A stretch of 38,618 nt of DNA from positions 1-38,618 of IMG/VR virus record IMGVR_UViG_3300030329_003326; one strand, written 5' to 3'. A model generated the notes under the pieces. That model was given only the letters and a program-made list of their open reading frames with translations, was not told where the DNA came from and made no database searches. The DNA comes from a virus. Numbering within the stretch: the stretch's first letter is position 1; the number at the start of each line of letters is the position of its first letter. Positions 24,394-32,229 of this stretch are shown one piece after another. The position numbers were made by a program, and so were the translations under genes.

Positions 24394-26328
24394 CTAACCC
24401 TCTTGCGCAAGCTCCGCCTCTTCTTGTGCTTCTCTCTCAGCAATAACTTGCTCAGCTTTCTGCATAGCTTCTTCCATAATCGCTTGACTTTGAGCTCCTG
24501 AGAGCTGTTCTATCATTTCGCGCTTACCGGGGAAGTCAGACATATCGATAACAGATTTAACGATAGTCATAACTGCTGTAGGAGGCATAGCTTGTGCGTA
24601 TTGTAATAATTCTTTTGCTGATTGAACTGAAGCAATTCTTGCTGTTGGAGATGTCTCTCCTTCGTCAATCAGTATATCATAACTTAAATCATAAAATCTT
24701 TGTATTAATTGCATTGGCGCATTTTGTAAATATTGAGGATTGTCTCTATGGATAATACCGACAATCTTTTGAATTTTAGGCATATCGTAAAATTGCTGTA
24801 TGTTTGACATTACCTGTTCCACCACGAGGCGCTTTGCGGTATTTAAATGGTCAAAAAGCTCTTGTAAAGTTGTTAGTCCTTGCTGTATTCGAGTTTGAGC
24901 GGCTACGCCACTTTCTCTGGAGTTGGTAGGGATACCTATAAGACTATCATTTATACCGCTAATCTCTTTAGTATCGTTTTGTGAAGTCTGTTCCAACCAT
25001 TGGTAGTGCGAAAGGATTCCCATAAAATTGTGCGTAGAAGGCAATATTTTATCTTTAATACTTCCCTTAACACCAACCCAAGCGCCCGGAGTAGATAATG
25101 CTTTTAATTGCTCAGAATCTATAGATGATTGTTGAAAGAAACCTCCACCTTTAGGAGCTCTATTCAATATATCTACAAACTGACTATGTCTTTTATTTTT
25201 CTCATCTTGAGGGTCAATTAAATTTTTAACAACACCAAAAGTCTCAACCCTCTTACCGCTATCCTCCATATAGGCATATACAGGGACGATAGGAAAAGAG
25301 TTGTGTTTAAATGGAATTAATTTAGTATCTCTTATCACCATATTACCTGAATAGCAAGTCATATATATTCTATTTTCTGGAACCTTGGCAGGGACAAACA
25401 TAGCGTCTTGACCTTGCTCTTGAGCCATTTGATTAACTTCTTGAGAGGCTTTTATAGCTTCTTGCTTGTTTTTGGCAGGGAATTTTTGACCCATATTACC
25501 AACAACATACCATTGATACTCTACTCTTTTTTCGTATAACTCTATAATTTTAGCACGACGCTTATTATTGTCTACAAAAGAAGACCAGTCGTGAATATTA
25601 GGATTAATACTATAGTCATTTTCCATCTCCTGAACTCTTCTAGGGAATCTAGCGTCTCTTTCAAAATTTAACATAGCTCCAATCTCTTGAGGAGTTTTAG
25701 ACATAAATACTTCAGGGTATGTTCTTTTTAATTGAGGTATAGATAGCCATTTTTGCCTTAATAAGTAATGAGCGTCAGACATATCATATTCGACGCTATC
25801 AGGGTCTTTGTATACATTAAAAACATTTTCATTTCTAATTTTATTAGATAGAGTAACTTCTCCGGGTGCAAAGCTTGTGCCTACATCTATCCAAGCTCTG
25901 CCGCATATAATAGCGGTTTTAAAGGCTCTTGAGAATACCTTTTGCATTTGCCTATTCCTATCTTCAAATTTTAATAAAGCTGTCGCTAGTAAGGCTAACT
26001 CATCGTCCTCAGCGCCAACAGGGGTAGCTTTAAACCCACTTCTTATCTGCTGCTCTAATCCTGTGACCGTATTTACCTTTCCAAAAACAAGGTTGAATGC
26101 TAACGGAGGTCTGCCATCTGATGTTAGCAGGTCTACTTCTTCATCAGTCCACTGCTTACCATTATAATAGTTAAAAGCCTCTTCAAAATTATTCATATCT
26201 TCGCGATTAGCATATTCCATCCAATTATAGATTTCAAGCATCTCGCTAAGTCTATTTTGTTTTGGCGTAGCTGAATTAGATTGATATCCGTCAGCTACTG
26301 ATTTTGCTACCGCCATAGATTCAGGCAT
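24394..26328 (-). CDS. Portal protein, P22 type
   Basis: 644 residues, a normal length for P22-type portals. Recognisable blocks include FEEAFNYYNGKQWTDEE, GRPPLAFNLVFGKVNTVTGL, AFKTAIICGRAWIDVG and GVAAQTRIQQGLTTLQELFD. A Gln/Glu-rich C-terminal helix follows, like the portal barrel or crown. It forms the dodecameric DNA gate at one capsid vertex and docks the terminase. Its ATG abuts the stop of the small Gly-rich protein and lies four genes after the terminase. A P22-type portal fits headful packaging. Confidence 0.88.
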   Translation of the reverse strand: MPESMAVAKSVADGYQSNSATPKQNRLSEMLEIYNWMEYANREDMNNFEEAFNYYNGKQWTDEEVDLLTSDGRPPLAFNLVFGKVNTVTGLEQQIRSGFKATPVGAEDDELALLATALLKFEDRNRQMQKVFSRAFKTAIICGRAWIDVGTSFAPGEVTLSNKIRNENVFNVYKDPDSVEYDMSDAHYLLRQKWLSIPQLKRTYPEVFMSKTPQEIGAMLNFERDARFPRRVQEMENDYSINPNIHDWSSFVDNNKRRAKIIELYEKRVEYQWYVVGNMGQKFPAKNKQEAIKASQEVNQMAQEQGQDAMFVPAKVPENRIYMTCYSGNMVIRDTKLIPFKHNSFPIVPVYAYMEDSGKRVETFGVVKNLIDPQDEKNKRHSQFVDILNRAPKGGGFFQQSSIDSEQLKALSTPGAWVGVKGSIKDKILPSTHNFMGILSHYQWLEQTSQNDTKEISGINDSLIGIPTNSRESGVAAQTRIQQGLTTLQELFDHLNTAKRLVVEQVMSNIQQFYDMPKIQKIVGIIHRDNPQYLQNAPMQLIQRFYDLSYDILIDEGETSPTARIASVQSAKELLQYAQAMPPTAVMTIVKSVIDMSDFPGKREMIEQLSGAQSQAIMEEAMQKAEQVIAEREAQEEAELAQEG

Positions 26329-26721
26329 TTATTCGTCCTCTCCTCCCATACCACTGTATGTTTTAGAATAACCTTTAACAGAGCCAGAGTTATACGAAAC
26401 AGAACCGCCATATCTCTTTTTTTGTACTTTTTTCTTCTTCTTATAATCTAAGTTATAAGTTTTTCGAGAGCTACTAGACCCTGAAGACCCTCCGGGAGCT
26501 GACCCACCACCGCCACCTTGACCCGGCGAACCGGTTCCACCTCCGGCGCCATATTTTTCTATTTTGCCACCTTTCTTAAACCCAAGGAGATTCAGACCTT
26601 TCTTCACGTTAGTTTGAACATATTTACCGTAATCAAAGTCTTTTTTACCAATATCCTTTATCTCGCCTTTCTTTTGCTTTTTCTTTTGCTTTTTCTTCTC
26701 ATCCTTTGTGTTATATGCCAT
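26329..26721 (-). CDS. Basic Gly-rich protein with GMG tail, 130 aa
   Basis: ATG at 26721 (MAYNTKDEKKKQKKKQKKGE) has GGGAG six bases upstream; the earlier start at 26790 lies within the previous gene. The N-terminus is Lys-rich. The middle is Gly/Ser low complexity (GAGGGTGSPGQGGGGGSAPG), and the tail is basic and Tyr-rich (KKRYGGSV ... GYSKTYSGMGGEDE). The motif with Gly-Gly after basic residues and the terminal GMG recur in the neighbouring genes. It is probably a minor DNA-associated head protein; the function is not known. Confidence 0.65.
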   Translation of the reverse strand: MAYNTKDEKKKQKKKQKKGEIKDIGKKDFDYGKYVQTNVKKGLNLLGFKKGGKIEKYGAGGGTGSPGQGGGGGSAPGGSSGSSSSRKTYNLDYKKKKKVQKKRYGGSVSYNSGSVKGYSKTYSGMGGEDE

Positions 26722-26722
26722 A

Positions 26723-28162
26723 TTATTCTCCCATACCTGCGATATCGTTACTAAAATTCTCTCCTTGAGAAGCTCTATTGCTAGAGGCATAATTGTCGCC
26801 TTTAGGTTTTTGATATCTTTGATTTTTATAAGTGTAGCCTATCTGACCACCTAAACGTTTTTTATCTATCTCTTTATCTTCTTTATTCGATTCTTTAATA
26901 TCCTTCTTTAGAGACTGCATTCTTTGAGGTATCCTTAATGACGCTTGAGCCTCAGAACCGCTCACTCCCTCTTTTAATTTATATCCTCGAGGAGTAGCTA
27001 TTATAAACTTATCAATTTCCCCACTTCTAATAGCATTCATTAAAGCGTTGAGATTCTCAGAGTTGCTAGTTAGCTCAGCTCCAAAGACTTTTAAAATAGA
27101 TGAAAGCTCTTGTCTGGTAGCGGTAATAGCACTGCTATCCTTTCCATCTTCACCTACCATACTTTCATACATATTCGCGATATTTCTTGAAACAGTGCCC
27201 CCTTCTGGAGTTTTATATGTGCCACCTTGAGGAGAATCTGTAGCTATGCTCCTAGAGAGCTCATTTATAAAGTCTATATATTTTCTATGTTCATCTTTCG
27301 TTATCATTAGCGGTAAATCACCCTTACTACCCGAGTCGGGGTCTTCTATTCCATCTGCAATCCTTTTAATATCCCAAAGTTGGCTTTGCAGGTCTGCCAT
27401 TTCACTGTCTTTTCCGGAAAACAGCTCTTCAGTAGAAACATCCGCAGTCATTTCTATAATCTTTCTATCTAAATCAGACGAGCCTTCAGGCTTGGGGTGT
27501 GGATTGTTAATATAGTGAAAATCATATCCGCTCCTGTGATATCTGTCCATATATTTTTCAATATAACTGTCGCTTTTACCCTCAGAAGATAATTCCTCAT
27601 ATTTTTTTCTAGTTTTTTGACTATCATAATATTTTTGTAAGTCATCCCGTAGCATATGCGAATAAACATAGTCTTTTCCTTTATCTTTTTGAAGGTAATT
27701 GATGTCCCCTAAACCAAGCTCCTTAACGGCTTTAACTCTTCGTTCTTTAATTTTCTTCTGAGCATCACCAACATAATCTTTTTGCTTTGCAGGAACCTCA
27801 ACACTTCCATCGTCAGTGTCTATAACGTCAGTTTCTTTTGATTGAGCTTGCTTTATACCCTCAAGAGCCTCTTTTTGTTGCTCAGTTGGGAGCATAGGTT
27901 TGTCTGCACCTTTAAAGTACTTATCTTCCTTCTCCTCAACACTACCACCTTCTTTATATAAAGAAATATTCTGCATAGGTTCTTCTACGGGCATTTTTGA
28001 ATTATCTTCTTCAAGCTGACCGCCTTCCTGATACATAGAGGCTGGAGATGGCTGTCTTAGCGCATTATTCCTCTTAGTCTCTTGCTCTTCTCCCTTAGGT
28101 TTTACAATACCTCCAGTCTCGTATATTATCTTATAATGCTCTTCTTTTACATTCCCTGCCAT
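26723..28162 (-). CDS. Head-region protein with Y-x-x-GG repeats, 479 aa
   Basis: Charged and helical. Near the N-terminus YETGG, YQEGG and YKEGG recur, each followed by an acidic stretch. The C-terminus is basic with LGGQIGYTYKNQRYQKPKG and ends DIAGMGE. The middle (about 130-400) is helical with no motif I recognise. ATG 28162 follows AGGAG. It lies between terminase and portal in a run of four proteins sharing Gly-Gly and GMG motifs, so they may act together, for example as an internal head or packaging-associated set. No enzyme signature is seen. Confidence 0.65.
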   Translation of the reverse strand: MAGNVKEEHYKIIYETGGIVKPKGEEQETKRNNALRQPSPASMYQEGGQLEEDNSKMPVEEPMQNISLYKEGGSVEEKEDKYFKGADKPMLPTEQQKEALEGIKQAQSKETDVIDTDDGSVEVPAKQKDYVGDAQKKIKERRVKAVKELGLGDINYLQKDKGKDYVYSHMLRDDLQKYYDSQKTRKKYEELSSEGKSDSYIEKYMDRYHRSGYDFHYINNPHPKPEGSSDLDRKIIEMTADVSTEELFSGKDSEMADLQSQLWDIKRIADGIEDPDSGSKGDLPLMITKDEHRKYIDFINELSRSIATDSPQGGTYKTPEGGTVSRNIANMYESMVGEDGKDSSAITATRQELSSILKVFGAELTSNSENLNALMNAIRSGEIDKFIIATPRGYKLKEGVSGSEAQASLRIPQRMQSLKKDIKESNKEDKEIDKKRLGGQIGYTYKNQRYQKPKGDNYASSNRASQGENFSNDIAGMGE

Positions 28163-28170
28163 TTTATCTC

Positions 28171-28509
28171 CTATTTTCCCATTCCGGGACAGTTTTTGCC
28201 TGCATAGCCCCCTCTTCTGTACACCCCTGAATCTGAAGCGTGCTTGACGCGTTTTTTGCGTTTAGTAACAGGGTTTTTAGCTATATTTCTACCCATCCTA
28301 GCCTTAGGAAGCGGTTTTAGTTTAGCTACAGACTGAGGGTCATTATTTATAGCCTGTAGTTGTGATTTAAATTTTGCGGCAGATTCTTTATTAACAATAA
28401 ACTCTCCGCCTTCAACCTCTATCATTCGACCTTGCCTTTTAACAATAGCCTTGACGCCTCCGCGCTCGTGGGAGGCGCCCTTTACTTTTCCTGAAAAAGC
28501 CTTGCCCAT
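28171..28509 (-). CDS. Basic protein with GGEFIVNK motif, 112 aa
   Basis: It starts MGKAFSGKVKGASHERGGVK, then has IEVEGGEFIVNKESAAKF, a small beta motif I have seen in various phage structural proteins. It ends in a strongly basic segment and a C-terminus YRRGGYAGKNCPGMGK. The start overlaps the previous stop (TAATG). It shares the Gly-Gly and GMG tail with its neighbours. It is likely a minor virion or head-assembly protein; the function is unknown. Confidence 0.65.
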   Translation of the reverse strand: MGKAFSGKVKGASHERGGVKAIVKRQGRMIEVEGGEFIVNKESAAKFKSQLQAINNDPQSVAKLKPLPKARMGRNIAKNPVTKRKKRVKHASDSGVYRRGGYAGKNCPGMGK

Positions 28510-28691
28510 TAAGGTCTTCTTGGTGGTACGGGTGGACTCGGAACAGGTCTTCGCCCTACGGCAAGCCCCTTTCCTCTCATTCTACCTTTACTAGAACGAC
28601 TAGTTGCACCAACCACCCTTCTAGAGCTTTGGTTTCCACGAGCAAAAGACTTCATAAGTTTAATCGCATCGCTATAAAACTCTTTACCCAT
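28509..28691 (-). CDS. Small basic Pro-rich protein, 60 aa
   Basis: Arg/Lys-rich, with a C-terminal proline stretch (PVPSPPVPPRRP). ATG 28691 lies inside the end of the next gene upstream and has GGAGAAG before it. Both ends overlap neighbours, so it is coupled. There is no known family; a nucleic-acid-binding or capsid-interior role is possible. Confidence 0.55.
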   Translation of the reverse strand: MGKEFYSDAIKLMKSFARGNQSSRRVVGATSRSSKGRMRGKGLAVGRRPVPSPPVPPRRP

Positions 28692-28902
28692 TTTTCTTCT
28701 CCTTCTTGTTTTTTAATTTCCCTAAAGAGTTTTCCCCTTCTTTCCAGTCTGGTAAGTCTTGATGAGGAATATCTGCTATACTTTGGATTTTTTTATACTC
28801 CCTATTTTTCTTATGGTGTGCGGGAAAAAAATCACCATCTGCGTTCGTTCCAATCCAATTTTCTGTTAATTTACCACCTTTTTTTCTTTTTTTCTTAGAC
28901 AA
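28684..28902 (-). CDS. Small Lys-rich protein after terminase, 72 aa
   Basis: 72 residues with a basic start (MSKKKRKKGGKLTENWIG), a central DGDFFPAHHKKNREY and a Lys-rich end. It overlaps the terminase end by 8 bases and the next gene by 8. It shares the basic-Gly-Gly motif (KKGGKL) with the three following genes. Function not recognised. Confidence 0.6.
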   Translation of the reverse strand: MSKKKRKKGGKLTENWIGTNADGDFFPAHHKKNREYKKIQSIADIPHQDLPDWKEGENSLGKLKNKKEKKNG

Positions 28903-30298
28903 TTTTCCAAGTCCCCCTATTTTTCTGTTTTCTAGCAGTCATCATATCCATCGCATAGTTATATTGTGACGACGGGTCTGCTGAATCTGCAAAATTAATA
29001 AAATACCTTAATGCATCCATAGCGTGGTCATCTTTTTTCTTTGGCGCTTCAGGAGCATTTTTACTACCTTCTAAATTGTATCCTTGCCACGTATAGTCTT
29101 GTATCTCCTCTATAAATGGCACATTATTATCAACATCGAATACAAATAATTTTGGCTTGCCGGAGATAGGGTCAAGTTTAATATATCTACTGACTCTATC
29201 TATACCGGCTACTACGTCGTTATCTGCACTTTCCCAGAAGATACCACAATCTTCGTACTGACCGGCTATTGACATATCAGATGCCATACCTCCTCGTTTG
29301 TGGAATATAGAGGGGTCTGCTAACCAGCGAGTTATGGGGTCATTACCGACAATCTGCCAAATCTTTTCAGCGTGATAATCAATCCATTGGTCGGATTCGT
29401 AATGTGTATTATATAAATAAGCAACCCCATATTCATCAACTGCGAAAAATAATACTGCCGTAGGATTTCTATGTCCGTGGTCAAGAACTACATATTTATT
29501 CCACCATTTAGGAATAGGAAACGGTTTTATAACGTGAGTCGTTTCATCGAACTCACTCCATATAAGACCCTCGTAATTATCCCAAGAGCCATAAACGAAT
29601 CTCTTGACCCATCTTTCGGGCTGTGATAGACGGTCGGCAATGTAGTCCCACGGCAGATTGGGGTTGTCGCAATGCAACGGGGTAACTTCTTTCTGTGAGG
29701 TAGGAGGAGGAGTTCCCTCACGCCAAATTTTACCTTCGACACAATTATAATCTTTGCGTCCACCGTTTTTAATCCACCTTCTCCAAACCCAACTATGACC
29801 GTTTGGATTGGCGGTAGCGAAGCTTCGTCGAGAAGCATTTTTTCTTCTAAGCTGACCAATACAAGCTATCCACACATTCTCAGATATCTCCTCTATCTGG
29901 TCAACCATTACAGCACCGATATTCATAGACTTTACTTTCTGCATAGCCTCTCTGCTCTCATCGAGCTGCATATAAAATAGTTTACTATCATTTAAAAATG
30001 TAATTGACTGCTCACTACGGTCGTGCCTTTTTATTATAGCGGGGTCAATTAAATCAAAGAAAGATACCAATGTCGATTTTTTAAGTGCCATTAATGTCTT
30101 CCTACCTAATATAACAACGTTTCTCGGAAAGCTCATACACTCAATCGCAGCTTGCAATACAAGCCAGTCGGTTTTACCCCAACCAAGAGACCCTGCTGCT
30201 AATATATGCTTCTCTGTCGTATCGAACAGAGTTTTCTGACTTATCAGAGCATCCGATGGTTTTCCGTCAGCGTCTTTGAATCCGAGATATACGTCCAT
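28895..30298 (-). CDS. terL: Terminase large subunit
   Basis: The packaging motor, 467 residues. The N-terminal ATPase has Walker A GSLGWGKT (residues 36-43), Walker B VMVDQIEE near 130, and coupling motif ATANPNG. The C-terminal RNase H-like nuclease has conserved acids in VVLDHGH, WLADPS and DDHAMDALRY. It pumps DNA through the portal and cuts concatemers. ATG 30298 overlaps the stop of the 62-residue gene. The small subunit lies upstream across a GC-rich non-coding gap, so the two subunits may be separately controlled. Confidence 0.95.
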   Translation of the reverse strand: MDVYLGFKDADGKPSDALISQKTLFDTTEKHILAAGSLGWGKTDWLVLQAAIECMSFPRNVVILGRKTLMALKKSTLVSFFDLIDPAIIKRHDRSEQSITFLNDSKLFYMQLDESREAMQKVKSMNIGAVMVDQIEEISENVWIACIGQLRRKNASRRSFATANPNGHSWVWRRWIKNGGRKDYNCVEGKIWREGTPPPTSQKEVTPLHCDNPNLPWDYIADRLSQPERWVKRFVYGSWDNYEGLIWSEFDETTHVIKPFPIPKWWNKYVVLDHGHRNPTAVLFFAVDEYGVAYLYNTHYESDQWIDYHAEKIWQIVGNDPITRWLADPSIFHKRGGMASDMSIAGQYEDCGIFWESADNDVVAGIDRVSRYIKLDPISGKPKLFVFDVDNNVPFIEEIQDYTWQGYNLEGSKNAPEAPKKKDDHAMDALRYFINFADSADPSSQYNYAMDMMTARKQKNRGTWKIV

Positions 30299-30486
30299 TA
30301 TTTTATTTTCTTACTCTTCTTTTCTAACATCATAATTCTATCAGACTGACTTCTCACTCTCATTTCGAGGTCAGAAACCTTTAAATCTAGCTCGTTTGGC
30401 TTCTCAACATAGTCGAGTACCTTGTCGAGCTTAAACTTCTTTAGAACAACCTTTAATATAGTATTAGTTAACATCTTAGTAATCAT
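30298..30486 (-). CDS. Small coiled-coil protein before terL, 62 aa
   Basis: MITKMLTNTILKVVLKKF, then a heptad-like stretch (ELDLKVSDLEMRVRSQSDRI) and a Lys-rich end. An excellent AAAGGAG site precedes ATG 30486. It is the first gene after the GC-rich gap and palindromic operator, and its stop overlaps the terL start. The N-terminal helix is amphipathic and mildly hydrophobic. Role unknown; it may assist packaging or be a small membrane-associated protein. Confidence 0.65.
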   Translation of the reverse strand: MITKMLTNTILKVVLKKFKLDKVLDYVEKPNELDLKVSDLEMRVRSQSDRIMMLEKKSKKIK

Positions 30487-30684
30487 TTAAATTCTCCTTT
30501 GATATGATAAATATGATATTCGGTTTTGAGTTTCAAAATAATGCTGGCGCTGTATAAAGGGGGTGGCTAGCGCGAGGTGGCTTACCCCCCCCGCATTTGC
30601 TCCTTCGCGTAGGAGGTCGGCGGATTTGTCTGTACGCGTACTACACGGCTCTGCTGTCCTTCGCGTTAGGGTCGTCCTTGTCAT
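30487..30684. promoter_or_regulatory. GC-rich non-coding gap between terS and terL operon
   Basis: A 198-base gap. Positions 30541-30700 are near 57% GC by hand count, against mid-30s for the genome. It holds a C8 run, a GGGGGT/ACCCCC pair, repeated GGTGGC and several ACGCGT/CGCGTA sites, including TACGCGTA (30633-30640). A 65-codon leftward frame spans it, but has no ribosome binding site and a translation unlike a natural protein. This is the expected place for a pac site recognised by the small terminase, or for a promoter. Confidence 0.5.
30503..30520. promoter_or_regulatory. Palindromic operator before terL operon
   Basis: AATATGATATT (30510-30520) is preceded by a second TATGATA half-site 10 bases away (30503-30509). 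The same 11-mer lies at 31398-31408 and, with central C, at 5294-5304. A leftward TTGAAA (30536-30531) stands about 17 bases upstream of a TATTTA hexamer. Probably a regulator site controlling the late operon. Confidence 0.5.
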
Positions 30685-31236
30685 CTATACGCGTCCGACG
30701 ATTTCATTAAGGTCGCTCTTCTTCTCTCTTCGCGTGGGAGGGCTGACTTCAGTCTTCGCGTAGGAACTGACACCGCTTCCGAAATTAATATTGATATCGA
30801 CGTTAGCACCGGACGTGCGCTTGTCTGCGTAGCGGTCTCTGTTCAGTGATTTCATTCGGAATATCCTCTCGGTAACGTTCTGTTTCAACAACGCGTTACG
30901 CGTGCTGACGCGTTCGAGCTCCATTAATTCAACTTCATCTGTGATTTTCCGTGCTAACGCGTAGGCTGACTTGAATGCCTTGTCAACGCGTAAGGCGATT
31001 GCTACGTCACTCTTACTGATGCCGACGATATCACAAGCTTTTGAGATTGATACATTGCCTTCGGTAATGAAGGTTTCGATGAGCTTTTGATATTCCGGCT
31101 CCAGCTTATGCGTAAGAGCTTCGAGTCCTTTTTGGCTACTTTGTGTCGGTAGTAAATTTACATTTTTCGACTCTAAAGCCGACGATTTAGTGTTTTTTTC
31201 GGATTTTTTGTCCAATTTCATAGCAAAATCTACCAT
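30685..31236 (-). CDS. terS: Terminase small subunit (probable)
   Basis: About 183 residues. The first clear ATG is at 31236; a TTG at 31248 and an ATG at 31221 are alternatives, and none has a good ribosome binding site. The central part is a helix-turn-helix type DNA-binding domain (FITEGNVSISKACDIVGISK, then SDVAIALRVDKAFKSAYALA), as in small terminases that recognise the packaging site. The C-terminal part is low complexity and basic. Position just upstream of terL supports the call. The gene contains an unusual cluster of ACGCGT sites and codons ending in C or G. Confidence 0.7.
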   Translation of the reverse strand: MVDFAMKLDKKSEKNTKSSALESKNVNLLPTQSSQKGLEALTHKLEPEYQKLIETFITEGNVSISKACDIVGISKSDVAIALRVDKAFKSAYALARKITDEVELMELERVSTRNALLKQNVTERIFRMKSLNRDRYADKRTSGANVDININFGSGVSSYAKTEVSPPTRREKKSDLNEIVGRV

Positions 31237-31391
31237 TAGTGACGGCAATGATGCAACAATTTTGTTTGTTAGCAGGGTGCTAATAGTGACGGGATTACCT
31301 AAATTTCCAAAAAGTCCTCTATTTTGAGTGAAATTTCCGATACATTAAGCCAGCTATACCGACGGCATAGAAAGTTAATGAAAAATAAAAC

Positions 31392-31420
31392 TTGACAAAT
31401 ATGATATTTATGATTAAGTT
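31392..31420 (+). promoter_or_regulatory. Early rightward promoter with operator in spacer
   Basis: TTGACA (31392-31397), 17-base spacer, TAAGTT (31415-31420). The spacer contains the palindrome AATATGATATT (31398-31408), followed by a second half-site TATGATT (31409-31415). The consensus -35 and exact spacing make this the best promoter in the window. A repressor on the palindrome would block it. Confidence 0.6.
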
Positions 31421-31460
31421 ATTTTAGTTGACCGACGGGTCACGACAACAAAAAAAAACC

Positions 31461-31476
31461 CGACGAGACGTCGTCG
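31461..31476 (-). terminator. Leftward intrinsic terminator
   Basis: Stem CGACGA/TCGTCG with a 4-base loop, followed in the leftward direction by GG and nine T residues. This is a standard intrinsic terminator for leftward transcription. It would stop antisense reading from the early operon before it reaches the control region. Rightward, it is only a leader hairpin ahead of the first gene. Confidence 0.55.
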
Positions 31477-31491
31477 AAAATGGAGTAAAAA

Positions 31492-31899
31492 ATGAAAAAT
31501 CAAGTTAACCTACGCATAGAAGACAACAATCACATCGAGGACTGCACCGAGGAGACTCTCAAATGCGCGCTTATGTCCGCGCAAATGGACGCGAAGATAC
31601 TCCTTCGCGAAGGGAAATTCGAACCAAAATGGACGTGTATTCTCGACGACAATGGCGAACACGTGCTTGAGTGCGCACTTGTGCCCGTGTATGTGGGCGA
31701 CGACGAGCAATTCGAAGGGCTAGACTTTCCTTTCCTAGTGGAAATCGTAGAGAGCGCCTTCGGAGACACCTTCGCGAGTGATGAACTCGAGGAGATTAGC
31801 CTTCGCACGTATGAGGCGCAGACACGCTTGCAGGAGTGCGCGTTCCGAGGCATCGAAGAGATTGACGGAAATATCGAATTCGTAGCTTGTCAAATCTAG
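31492..31899 (+). CDS. First early gene: acidic protein, 135 aa
   Basis: Unrecognised, strongly acidic protein (many Glu and Asp, few Lys or Arg) with blocks such as HIEDCTEETLKCALMSAQ and FPFLVEIVESAFGDTFASD. ATG 31492 has GGAG upstream. As the first gene after the early promoter it should be made immediately on infection. Acidic early phage proteins often block host nucleases or RNA polymerase (Ocr-like DNA mimics, for example), but no motif proves this. Codons are richer in C and G than in the virion genes. Confidence 0.7.
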   Translation: MKNQVNLRIEDNNHIEDCTEETLKCALMSAQMDAKILLREGKFEPKWTCILDDNGEHVLECALVPVYVGDDEQFEGLDFPFLVEIVESAFGDTFASDELEEISLRTYEAQTRLQECAFRGIEEIDGNIEFVACQI

Positions 31900-31989
31900 G
31901 CTACGCGTTACACACACACTAGCGCGCTTGCACGGGGCGGGCGCGCGTTCACAAAACCTCGACTTTATCGTCGGGGAAAGGGGTAATTT

Positions 31990-32157
31990 ATGAAAAATTG
32001 GTGGGATAGTAAAAATTGGCTGAACGCCCGTCTGTGCTCGTACCTACGAGAGCGGACACGCAAAGGGGCGAAGGAGACTCTCTTCGACAAGGTCGCAATT
32101 TGGTGGCTACGCGAAAGGTGTCTTATCGACGATGCGAGGTTTGATTACTACGCATAA
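31990..32157 (+). CDS. Small early protein, 55 aa
   Basis: MKNWWDSKNWLNARLCSYLR and onward, ending DDARFDYYA. ATG 31990 follows AAAGGGG. It is rich in Trp and Arg, and the same CG-rich codon texture as its neighbour supports coding. A leader hairpin (CCTCGAC/GTCGGGG, about 31957-31975) lies just ahead of its ribosome binding site. Unknown function; probably a host-takeover peptide. Confidence 0.6.
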   Translation: MKNWWDSKNWLNARLCSYLRERTRKGAKETLFDKVAIWWLRERCLIDDARFDYYA

Positions 32158-32190
32158 GAGAGCAAATGAACAGAAAAATAACAATACAAC

Positions 32191-32212
32191 GCGTAGAGAA
32201 TGGTCTCTGCGC
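32191..32212 (+). other. Hairpin before the duplicated 41-bp element
   Basis: A 9-bp stem (GCGTAGAGA/TCTCTGCGC, one G-T pair) with loop ATGG. It is followed after a few bases by an A-rich then T4 stretch. It could be a weak terminator or attenuator after the 55-residue gene. A 25-codon frame (32167-32244) runs through it and could be a leader peptide. Confidence 0.45.
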
Positions 32213-32229
32213 AAATAACGACGTTTTAC

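Larger units (their letters stand above)
31249..31491. promoter_or_regulatory. Divergent control region
   Basis: This 243-base gap separates leftward late genes from the rightward early operon. Contents: two GACGG-containing blocks (31277, 31357), the rightward promoter (31392-31420), a palindromic operator (31398-31408) and two hairpins with identical GACG loops in the early leader (31429-31442 and 31461-31476). A leftward promoter for terS is expected but I could not pick out a convincing one. Confidence 0.6.

Noticed and set aside
30487-30684. 65-codon leftward frame between terS and terL operon
   Set aside because: No ribosome binding site, unnatural composition, and it runs through a palindromic operator and the next gene's ribosome binding site. 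Treated as non-coding control or packaging region.
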